Below, piece by piece: positions 55,170 through 64,000 of a DNA stretch of 64,000 bases. The translations under genes were made by a program, and so were the position numbers. Below the pieces are notes generated by a model. That model was not told the DNA's origin, searched no databases, and saw only the letters and a list, made by a program, of their open reading frames with translations. Where the stretch lies: assembly GCF_026745355.1 (NCBI RefSeq), contig NC_079210.1, positions 9,680,980-9,744,979 on the forward strand. The letters are read 5' to 3'. Each line of letters begins with the position of its first letter. The stretch's first letter is position 1. The DNA is from Beta vulgaris subsp. vulgaris (Eukaryota > Streptophyta > Magnoliopsida > Caryophyllales > Amaranthaceae).

Positions 55170-56600
55170 TTAATGTGCTTAATTTATTGCTTCAATATCA
55201 CTTTCATGTATTGTTCCTTATTATTAATAAAATAATGTATTTTTCTTATACTATCATCGTATTTATTATTTATGAAGATATGAATTCATCAAGTTGGAAC
55301 AAAGAACAATGTCTCCTGGACAGTGGGACAACACACACCATATTAAAAATAAAGAGTATTTTTCAAAACTTACAATATTCCAAGCAAATGTTAGTACAAT
55401 TTCTGGGACAGCCAAGCTAATTGAAGGCTCTGGAAAAGCCTGCATTATATTTCCAAATGGGACAAAATTGATAATTAATGACGCATTATATTCGAGTAAA
55501 TCTCGAAGGAACCTCATAAGTTTCAAAGATGTACGTCAGAATGGTTACCATTTGGAAACAATGACGGTGAACAAAGAGGAATTCATATGCCTAACGGCAG
55601 AGAAATACGGCAAGAAATACATCTATGAAAAATTGCCAGCAATTTCCTCGGGACTAATTCGATAATATAACGTCCGATTGAAATTAATATGATATCTAAC
55701 CAGAAGTTAGATAATAGAAAATCATTTACTCTATGGCATGACCGATTAGGCCATCCTGGCACAGGAATGATGCATAGAATCATTGAAAACTCAAATGGAC
55801 ACTCTATAAAGAATGTCAAAATTCCTCGGTCAAATGAATTAACATGCTCTGCATGCTCACTTGGCAAATTGATAATCAGACCATCTATAAATAAGATTGC
55901 CACTGAATCTCCAATGTTTTTAGAAAGAATTCAAGGAGATATTTGTGGGCCTATTCACCTGCAGTGGACCATTTCGTTATTTCATGGTATTAATTGATGC
56001 TCTACTCGATGGTCACATGTGAGCCTTCTGTCAAGCAGAAATGTTGCATTTGCAAAACTTTTGGCTCAAATAATTCGATTAAGAACTCAATTCCCAGATC
56101 ATACAATAAAGAAAATAAGATTAGACAATGCTGGGGAATTTACATCCCAAACATTTAATGACTATTGCATGTCTATTGGGATTATTGTTGAGCACCCGTA
56201 CCTCATGTACATACACAAAATGGTCTTGCTGAATCATTAATCAAAAGACTACAATTAATTGCAAGACCATTAATAATGAGGTCAAAATTGCCATCTACTA
56301 CTTGGGGTCATGCTATATTACATGCAGCAGCATTGATAAGATTAAGGCCGACACCTATCACAAATTCTCACCATTACAATTAGTATGGTCGAGAACCGAA
56401 TATCTCACATTTGAGAATTTTTGGGTGCGCTGTACATGTACCTATTGCTCCCCCAACGTACTAAAATGGGTCCACAAAGAAGGATGGGAATATATGTTGG
56501 ATTTGAATCTCCATCAATTATCAAATATTTAGAGCCAACAACGGTGATTATTTACGGCTCGATTTCCGACTGTCATTTTAATGAGTCGTATTCCCATCCT
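55170..56600 (+). pseudogene. Element D protease and integrase
   Basis: Protease: CLLDSGTTHTIL (55309-55344; active site D-S-G) followed in another frame by SGTAKLIEGSGKACI and NDALYSSKSRRNLIS. Integrase: the HHCC-type region (LWHDRLGHPGTGMM, CSACSLGK), the first catalytic Asp in GDICGP, the second in RLDNAGEF (about 56130). The last block is frameshifted near 56200, and the Glu-containing AES motif is out of frame. Several single-base breaks. Confidence 0.8.
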
Positions 56601-58743
56601 TAGGGGGAGAGAAAGTGGACCCACAAAATATAAAATCAAATTACATGGAACGCATCGCAAATGTCGTTTCTGGACCCGAGAACAAATTCATGTGAACAAG
56701 AAGTCAAGAAAATTGTTCATCTGCAAAGTATTGCAAACCAATTGCCAGATGCATTCACAGATTCTAAAAAGTGACAAAGTCACATGTACCTGCTGCGAAT
56801 GCTCCGGAACGGATTGAAATTCCTAATGACAATAAGGCCATTGAAAATGAGTCAATAGCACGTCGAAAACGTGGCAGGCCACCTGGTTCTAAAGATTTAA
56901 AACACGAGAAAAATGAAAAGGCAAGGGGAGACAACGAACGAAATTAATATAAATCTCCAACGGCATGATGACATAATGAAAAAAAAATGAAGGAAACGTG
57001 TTCCAGAAGAAAAGGAACATGAAAGCATAGACAACAATGAAACTTCAATTAATTATGTTTCTACAAAGAGACAATGGAATCGAAAAGATGTTGTCTTGAA
57101 TGAAATTTTTGCTTACTCGATAGGTTGAAATGACATACGATGAAAATGATTAGACCAAATACAGTTGATGAATGTCGCCGAAAAGATTGGCCAAAATGGA
57201 AAGAGGCAATTCAAGCAGAATTGAGATCACTTGAAAAACGTGAAGTATTCGGTCAAATAACCCAAATACCAAAAGGTGTAAAACCAGTTGGGTACAAATG
57301 GGTATTCGTGAGAAAACGAAATGAGAAAAATGAGGTTACTAGATATAAGGCAAGATTAGTAGCCCAAGGTTTTTCGCAAATGCCAGGGATTGATTATGAT
57401 GAGACATATTCTCCAGTAGTCGATGCAACTACACTAAGATTTCTGGTAAGTTTATCAGTTTCGAAAGGATTGCAAATGAGATTGATGGATGTAGTGACCG
57501 CATATTTGTATGGCTCACTTGACACAGATATTTATATGAAAGTTCCTGAGGACTAAAACTACCAGAAAATTGCATGCCCAAAGAGATGTTTCAATAAAAT
57601 TGAAAAATCACTCTATGGGTTAAAACATCTGGAAGAATGTGGTATAATCGTCTTAGTGAATACCTATTGAAAGAAGGATTCAAAAATAATCAAATCAGTC
57701 CCTGTGTTTTCATTAAGCGATCTAAATCAGGATTCGCGATCATTGCTGTATATGTCGATGATTTGAACATTATCGGAACTCCTAGAGAACTTGAAGCGAC
57801 TGCAAAATACTTGATGAAAGAATTTGAGATGAAAGATCTCGGGAAGACAAAATTTTGCCTTGGCCTGCAAATGGAACATCTAAGAAATGGGATTTTTGTC
57901 CATCAATCAAACTATACAGAAAAAATCCTGAAACGTTTTTTCATGGACAAAGCCCACCCAATAAGTTCTCCAATGGTAGTGCGTTCCCTGAATGAGAAAG
58001 ATGATCCATTCAGACCACGAGAAGAAAACGAGAGATTCTTGGTCCTGAAGTACCATATCTAAGTGCAATTGGTGCTTAATGTACTTGGCTAACAATACTC
58101 GACCTGACATAGCTTTTTCAGTAAACTTGTTAGCTAGATACAGCAATGCACCAACAAAGAGACATTGGAATGGAGTCAGACACTTATTACGTTATCTTCG
58201 AGGAACACAAGATCTCGGATTATTCTATCAGTCAAGACCAATGCGTCACTCATTGGATTTGCAGATGCTGGCTACCTATCAGACCACAAAAGGCTAAGTC
58301 TCAATCCGAATATCTATTCACTTATGGAGGTACTGCAATATCTTGGAAATCCACAAAGCAGACTTTGACGGCCACATCATCAAATCATGCAGAATTAATT
58401 GCTCTTTATGAAGCTGGAAGGGAATGTGTATGGCTAAGGTCAATGATCAAGAATATCCAAGAAGAATGTGGGATGGAAACAATAACAACAAATCCAACTA
58501 TCATCTACGAAGACAATACTGCATGCATCACCCAAGTAAGCGAAGGGTACATCAAAGGAGACAGAACTAAACATTTATCACCAAAGCTCTTCTTCACTCA
58601 TGACCTCCAAAAGGAAGGGACGATAAACATCCGACAAAACCAATCATGTGAGACTCTTGCAGATTTATTCACCAAATCCCTTCCGGCGAAGAAATTTGAA
58701 GAATTAGTCCGAAAAATTGGAATGCGTCATCTTCCATGATATA
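56601..58743 (+). pseudogene. Element D reverse transcriptase and RNase H
   Basis: After a degraded linker (56600-57130) the RT starts WKEAIQAELRSLEKREVF, then GYKWVFVRKRNE, KARLVAQGFSQ, YDETYSPVVD, MDVVTAYLYGSLD, and, after a break at 57556-57636, AVYVDDLNIIGT with the catalytic YVDD box. RNase H follows from about 58079 (NTRPDIAFSVNLLARYS, STKQTLTATSSNHAELIAL, YEDNTACITQ, ADLFTKSLP) with a frameshift near 58290 and a stop at 58737-58739. Catalytic residues are intact, but the frame is not. Confidence 0.88.
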
Positions 58744-58970
58744 TGCTAGATTCAGGGGAGTATTATATGCGCTGCACTCTTTTTCCCTTCGATCAGGTTT
58801 TTATCCCACCGGGTTTTTCCTGACAAGCTTTTTAATGAGGCAGTTGTTTTGAGCATACAAGGATACATAATAGTTGTACTCTTTTCCTAGTTATGGATTT
58901 TTCCCACAGGGTTTTTCCTAACAAAGATTCTTAATGAGATAACGTCTATTATGAGTTATAAGTGGACATT

Positions 58971-59210
58971 CAAGGGGGAGTGTTGAGAAACAGTGGAATG
59001 AAAAATTCCACTGTTCACATATATGTGAAGTCCACATTTCCTGCATGTTAGGTAATTTTTCTTCCGTGTTGAAAATTTTACAATTGTGCACAGTAGAAAA
59101 CTTTGCTTATAAATACCATCGATGTAAGAAATCAGTTTACACATCAATACGAATAACAATACTCTCTGATATATTTACATAACTTCTCTCTCTCCATATT
59201 TCTCACAATA
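58971..59210 (+). repeat. Polypurine tract and 3' LTR of element D
   Basis: AAGGGGGAG immediately precedes the LTR start TGTTGAG at 58981. The LTR ends CTCACAATA at 59210. Confidence 0.93.
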
Positions 59211-59215
59211 ATAGC

Positions 59216-59779
59216 TACTTTTTTGGATTTTCATATTTTTATTTTGGTTTTTCTAAAAAAATGAAAACTGAAAAAAGATTACAAATAAACCCTAATGAAA
59301 AGCATAAATTTCATGGATCTAAAGCTATGAAGTAATTTACTTTTCTAAAATATGTTTTCTAAAACCAGAAAATAGAATTACGAGAAGTCTCATACTAGAA
59401 CGACATACCACTCGAGCCTGCTTAACCTAGCAGAAGTCTGATGAGAGTTGTTGGGAAGGGTGAAAAATCCCACTCCCAAATATCTCAAGTAAGATTTTAT
59501 ATCACAATTCTATTGATTAACATGAATCAAATATATTATCAAACCAAACAAGTCAATTATAAATCAACTCATATTTACAATTTCCAAATTTGAAACTAGA
59601 AATTACAAACTACCTAAATCATGAATCAACAAATCATGGCCAGCATTCCAACAACAAATCATTTCAACTAATTTAAGTATTCAGATTTCAGCCATAACCA
59701 CAAATTCACAACCAAACATTGATATATATTACCTCAAAACAGTGAAATTAAAACTTAGGGAGTTTATGGTTTAGAAAAA
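59216..59779. other. Intergenic, no gene
   Basis: AT-rich, no ORF or repeat recognised. Confidence 0.4.
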
Positions 59780-60374
59780 ACAACTCACTGATGACTAGAC
59801 CGGGCGGCTGCCGACGTGCCTGGCGGCATGCTGCTCGTGGCTGGAAGACTCCTGTCTCTCCTAGTCTACTGCCTTCGTTTGAAATTTTAATCAAAGTAGT
59901 TCCAATTTTTTTTGCTTGTGAGTAGCCCTGTTTACAGCATTTAAAGTAGCTCGCAACAAAGGAAAATCTTCACCTCCCAAAATAGTAGCTTTTTGAGCAG
60001 CACTCATCACATTGACAGAAACATCAGTTCTAGCTCTAGCAGAAGGCGGCATATAAGTAGTATTACCCCTCCTCTAACCACATCAACTCTTGGAATACCC
60101 TCACCAGACAATGGGCGATCACCACTAGCAACACGCTTCATATTTCGTTCTGGCGGACTGGACGACTCCGGCGACTCGTGGCGGGTAGCGGGGATTTAGG
60201 GTTTTAAAGTTTCTCTCCTTAAATTCTCTCTCTTCGTTTTTCACAAAGGCCTTATGTATGTGTTTGTTTCACGCGTCCTGCGAACTGCAGTCCTTCGTTT
60301 TTTTTTTAACCGTGAAATTTTTTTTTAAGTGGGGGACATCTGTCCCTATGTCCTCCCTGCTGGTTCCGCCACTG
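59780..60374 (-). mobile_element. hAT-like terminus with a broken ORF
   Basis: On the minus strand the sequence starts CAGTGGCGGAACCAGCAGG at 60374, matching the CAGTGGCGGANCCAG termini of plant hAT elements. A leader with AAACCCTAAATCC follows, then ATG at 60141. The ORF (MKRVASGDRPLSGEGIPRVD) is shifted by one base near 60065 and then reads ARARTDVSVNVMSAAQKAT and GGEDFPLLRATLNAVNRAT to a stop near 59890. I do not recognise the protein. The other hAT end and any BED finger or dimerisation domain are missing. An alternative is a host gene exon adjoining a hAT end. Confidence 0.4.
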
Positions 60375-60779
60375 GCTTTAAGTGACACCATATAGAGATT
60401 GTAAAATCTTGACCACATTATTAATGTTAATTGTATATATGTACAAGAGTAGTAAGTTCAGGAATCATAAGACAATCTTAAAGTAACCAATACGCCTTTT
60501 AGATAATAATGTTCCAGTTTCACAAGATGTATTAGCATTGAAGATTTCCTTGCTCCAATTTAAGGGGGATTACAACAAGTATTGTTTGGACTAAAGGTAA
60601 ATATTTATACGGTTATTTCACCAAATATCCCTGATAAATCACGAAATTGATCATATATTCTCAATGTTTCAGATATTTACCATATACTCCCGAGCTTTCA
60701 AAAAATTGTGCACCATATGCCCTTTTCCTAACATCCGTTAATTCGTTGTTGTCTTTATTTACAAGTTTGCCATTATATC
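60375..60779. other. Intergenic flank of the C-rich block
   Basis: AT-rich, without an ORF. GGACTAAAGGTAAATATTTA near 60588 may be the left end of a non-autonomous DNA element whose right end would be near 61430, but the inverted match is poor. Confidence 0.3.
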
Positions 60780-61335
60780 CCCTAACCCCTTACCCCTGAT
60801 CCCTAACTCCTAACCCTAACCCTAAACCATAACCACCACCACCTCCCCCCATCACTACAACCCCCACCACCCTTCCCCCGTAGCCCACCATGTAGCCCAC
60901 TCTCGCAGACCACCCCACCCCCCACCACGCATACCTTTACCCGCCACCCCCCACTACCATATATCCCCCTTCGAATTTCCTCAAGGGCTATAGGATGCCA
61001 ACAAGCTGTCCCTTTCCTCACCAACATTGCTCGCTCAACATTCGCAGTCGGCCTCGACGACACCACCCCCCGTCGACATTTGCACTCAACCTCACCAATT
61101 CTCCTCAATTTCTAGTACTAAGGATCTTCAGATGGTTGAATCCAACACTGGGGAAATCGAAGGGGAGGGGTGGGGGCTAGGGAAATCGTAGGGGAAGGGG
61201 TGGGGGCTGCCGCATAAATCGAGGGGGAGGGGTGGGGGTAGGCCAAATCGCGGAGGATGGGTGGGGGCTGCGGCGGTGGAGGGGAGGGGGAAGGGGGTGG
61301 GCTAGGCTGGGTGGAGGGGAGGGTGCGTGGGTTAG
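60780..61335. repeat. C-rich to G-rich block with telomere-like units
   Basis: Left part (60780-60830): irregular CCCTAA/CCCTAAACC units, then C/A-rich ACCACC and CCCCCC runs to about 60960. Right part (61145-61330): four or five degenerate units of AAATCG(A)GGGGAGGGGTGGGGG of about 35 bp, ending GTGGGTTAGGGTTAA, the complement of the left end. Many G-runs could form quadruplexes. ORFs on both strands here are by-products of composition. Confidence 0.75.
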
Positions 61336-61587
61336 GGTTAATTTATGTCTCATAAAGTTGTGGCCTTGTGGAATCAAACCGCATTTAGATGATTGGGGGA
61401 GGAGATATCCTTTACCCTTATTATGTTAAATCCCAACTTCAAACACTAGTAGAATAATTGCTTATTGTTGAGATAGTATTACTCTGTTACACCCCGACTT
61501 TAAAGAGACTCGTCTCCTAGGTTTGGATGGATTGATTCGTACGAGAATGAACATATGTATGTACGTGCATATTTTGTGTAATTATAT

Positions 61588-61795
61588 ACTTTATCCATTT
61601 CCAAATAAGTGTTACATTCACTTTTTCACGTAACACAATGGCGCTTTTTTTATTATCAATATCTTTAATTGCTCACAAGTAAAAAGTTACAAAAAGTTGA
61701 TATTTTGAAAGTATATTTTTGAGAAAAATCTAACAAGATCTCAATTGACTGTATTTTTCTTTATATAATTGCGAGAAAATAAAGCCAAAATTTGA
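61588..61795. mobile_element. Stowaway-like fragment interrupting the gypsy RT
   Basis: CTTTATCCATTTCCAAATAA after TA at the left resembles a Stowaway terminus. The right side fades into RT sequence at about 61795 without a clear terminus. Confidence 0.35.
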
Positions 61796-62343
61796 ACATT
61801 TGATTGACCAAACGCTAGTATGTTGCACCAACATTTTTCAGTCCAAACGGCATAACTTTATAGCAATAAATACCTTTATCCGTGACCAATGCGGTTTTTT
61901 CTTGATCGTTGGGGTACATCAGGATTTTGTTGTAGCCAGAATATGCATCCATGAACGTTAGGAGCTCGTACCATCGCGTCTATATGCGGAAGGGGAAATG
62001 GATCCTTGGGACAAGCTTTGTTGAGGTTCGTGAAATCGATGCCGACCCTCCATTTGCCATTCTTTTTGCTGACGACCACAACGTTAGCTTGCCAGACTGT
62101 ATACTTTACTTCGCGCACCTTACCTGCGTCGATCCGTTTCTGCACCTCGTCGTTAATGATTGGATTGCATTCTGGTGCAAACTTTCGTCGCTTCTGCTTA
62201 ACTAGTTTATAACCTAGGTCGACGTTGAGCTTATGTGTAATGACGTCGGGACTGATACTTGTCATGTCTTCATGGGACCAAGCAAAGCAGTCTTTGTTAG
62301 CATTCAAAAAATTAATTACCTGGTGGCGCATTTCTTGCGACAA
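61796..62343 (-). pseudogene. Ty3/gypsy (Tat type) reverse transcriptase, N-terminal half
   Basis: Minus-strand reading from 62343: VINFLNANKDCFAWSHEDM, then KRRKFAPECNPIINDEVQKR, VVVVSKKNGKWRVGIDFTNL, NKACPKDPFPLPHID, then a frameshift near 61950 and the YxGYNQI, EKTALVTDKG and MPFGLKNVGATY blocks. It is cut at about 61795 before the YxDD box. Order and motifs are those of plant Tat-lineage elements. Confidence 0.85.
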
Positions 62344-62635
62344 CGTCGCTCTAATTCAGACGACATGGTCTAGAAAGGTCGGATCGAGCACCACTTCATC
62401 TACGTCTATTCGTCGGGCACGTCGGGCGCTGATCCATCCGTTAATTGCTAGTTTGATGCTTTTGGCGGCTTGAGCAATGAGCTGTAGCATTCTCGTGCGA
62501 CTTTCTACTTGCCTTTTATCTCTTGGACACCCCATTTAGTGGGGAACTTTAGTGTCTGGTGATAGGTTGATGGAACTGCCTTCATATTATGAATCCATGG
62601 GGTCCCAAGGATGATGTTGTAGGAGGACGGGCGGT

Positions 62636-63046
62636 CTACGACATTGAACCTGGTTGGCAAGTTGACGCCTTTGGCCTGGGTTGGCAGCGTGATTTCTCTG
62701 ACAGTATGTTGGCTTCTCCGCTGAAACCAACTAAGAAAGTAGACTTTTTAGTAATATCTTTTTCACATAAACCCATACCTTCGAGGGCATCATTAAAGAT
62801 GATGTTGGTTGAGCTGCCTCCATCGACTAGCACTCGTCGCAGCAGGCAATTGCTGACAGTTAAAGAGATAATCAAGCCGTCGTGACGTTCCGCTTCGTAT
62901 ACATCCTCATCGTCATCGTCATCGTCACAGGTGATTGACATCGCTTCTAGCGTGTGCTCTTCCTCAAACCTGCAAGATTTATGAACAGCGGATGAGGGGG
63001 TCCCTCTCTTGCTAGCCTTTTGGCTGCAGAATATGTTAGTCCACAT
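62636..63046 (-). pseudogene. Ty3/gypsy (Tat type) protease region
   Basis: A minus-strand ORF with an acidic Asp run (from a GTCATC microsatellite at 62905-62935), then HDGLIISLTVSNCLLRRVLV and the active site DGGSSTNIIF, the usual form of the motif in Tat elements. Codons upstream are continuous with the gag region. The segment 62344-62635 is a degraded linker to RT. Confidence 0.8.
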
Positions 63047-64000
63047 ACATTAGATACATCTGAAATAAGGTTGATTACCTTGACATGCGTCGGGGATGCA
63101 GGTGGAAGATGCTTTTGCTTTGTTCCTCAGCAGATCTTGCAAATGGCCTTTGTTGAGCATAAACGCGACTTCACGACGCAGCGCAATGCACTCTTCCGTC
63201 ATATGGACATGGTCATGATGGAATTGGCACCATTTTGACTGGTCTTTCTGGGCGTCCGAGCGATCACTCTTTTGTGGCCAACGGACGAGCGCTTCGATCT
63301 TGGTCAACGCGTTTATGACGCCTCCGACATCGATAGAGAATCCATACGACTCAAGGTCGGGATAGGATGGTTGCTCTGTCTTTGCGTAAGTTCTTGCATT
63401 GTCAACAACATCAATAACGTTATGTACCAGACTTGGATGGTTACAAGGATGGATAAGATTTGCGATCACCGGAATTTTCAGGTGCATGACGCGTAGAGAT
63501 GGTGTTGAGGATAGCATCATCTTCTTCCAACCGCATCTGCGCCAATGCTCGGGCTTTGACTTCTTCGAACGTCTAGCATGGATACTTCGTTAGGCGGTTC
63601 TAGAGCTTCGACCGGAGAATTAATCGTTTCCTGAAACATTCAATGGCAGTTTTAGTGTCAAGGTCTTTAAATCGAATCATTTCTTTGTGAAAGCGATTAT
63701 AATAATCGCGGACGGATTCCCTTGGTCTGTGCACGAAGCCCTATAGATCACTAGTCTGCTTTTCTAGGTTGCGGCTGCCTTCAAACTTATCGTAGAACTT
63801 GTTAACCAAGGTGGAGAAGTTCTCGATGCTTCCTCGCTTAAGGGACCCGAGCCATTTGAGAGGGGGACCCGTCAACGAGGCTCCAAAAGATTTGCACATG
63901 CAGGCTTCCAGGAGATGTCAAAGGATTGACACTTGCTACATTCGCTGCTTATATTAGGTGACAAGCTCGCTTGGATCGATTGAACCATCATACGTGGCGA
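63047..64000 (-). pseudogene. Ty3/gypsy (Tat type) gag, running off the right edge
   Basis: Minus-strand blocks from the window edge: YDGSIDPSELV, FGASLTGPPLKWLGSL, FSTLVNKFYDKFEGSRN, VRDYYNRFHKEMIRF, FEEVKARALAQMRLEED, and a zinc-knuckle-like CQFHHDHVHMTEEC near 63225. At least three frameshifts or stops separate them. The start of gag and the 5' LTR lie beyond the window. Confidence 0.82.

Larger units (their letters stand above)
53002..59210 (+). mobile_element. Complete Ty1/copia insertion (element D), 6.2 kb
   Basis: LTRs at 53002-53244 and 58981-59210, a PBS after the first, a polypurine tract before the second, and a perfect ATAGC duplication (52997-53001, 59211-59215). The LTRs differ by a few substitutions and a 13-bp indel, so the insertion is fairly young. 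Coding blocks run gag - PR - INT - RT - RNase H in copia order, but all are interrupted by frameshifts or stops. The first part of gag is replaced by foreign sequence (53345-54324). The element could move only with proteins supplied by a relative. Confidence 0.95.

Noticed and set aside
60803..61429. Gly/Arg/Pro-rich ORFs
   Set aside because: Translations of C-rich and G-rich arrays on both strands.
62640..63046. Unusual protease active site DGGSST
   Set aside because: This form is normal for plant Tat-lineage elements, so it is not novel.

Overview
The window is plant nuclear DNA from a dicot. The evidence is two multi-exon genes with plant-type splice sites, dense intronic MITEs, Ty1/copia and Ty3/gypsy LTR retrotransposons, and CACTA, PIF/Harbinger, Mutator-like, hAT-like, LINE and SINE remnants. 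The base composition is AT-rich. Nothing suggests an organellar or bacterial origin. I cannot name the species from sequence alone; Caryophyllales is only a guess.

Two host genes can be reconstructed completely. (1) An ABCG half-transporter, orthologous to Arabidopsis ABCG3/WBC3, lies on the minus strand from 16978 to 4966: 11 coding exons, 725 residues, one GC-AG intron and a probable 5'UTR intron. (2) A 148-residue, probably plastid-targeted protein with a DnaJ-type cysteine-rich zinc finger lies on the plus strand from 34938 to 38209 in four exons. Every codon phase closes in both, so many of the frameshifts in neighbouring transposons are probably real and not base-calling errors.

Layout. 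1-1800: repeat-rich, no gene. 1801-3793: 3' end of a copia element (copy A) with its LTR. 3840-4511: LINE tail and a tRNA-type SINE with a 13-bp target duplication. 4966-17620: ABCG3-like gene, its introns loaded with MITEs, including a 980-bp Mutator-type element built of degenerate GACCTG-like units. 17891-19409: PIF/Harbinger-type element carrying an intact Myb/SANT-like ORF but no transposase. 21130-31904: a copia carcass on the minus strand split by two long solo-LTR-like insertions, one of which holds a CACTA MITE. 32139-34794: Helitron-like ends and nested MITEs. 34938-38209: zinc-finger gene. 39690-41847: start of a Ty3/gypsy (Athila/Tat type) element. 43685-49706: 5' two thirds of copia copy B, same family as copy A, interrupted by a solo gypsy-type LTR and a CACTA-like element. 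53002-59210: a complete copia insertion with LTRs, PBS, PPT and TSD whose gag start is replaced by about 960 bp of unrelated sequence with its own ORFs and TATA box. 59780-60374: hAT-like end with a broken ORF. 60560-61440: C-rich/G-rich block with telomere-like units. 61796-64000: Ty3/gypsy Tat-type gag-PR-RT on the minus strand, running off the right edge.

The transposons record an insertion history that can be read base by base, because several insertions split a reading frame that closes exactly when the insert and one target duplication are removed. The least explained sequence is the foreign module in the 53-59 kb copia element. Next come the hairpin-rich leader of the Harbinger-type element and the CpG-rich palindrome arrays in several LTRs.
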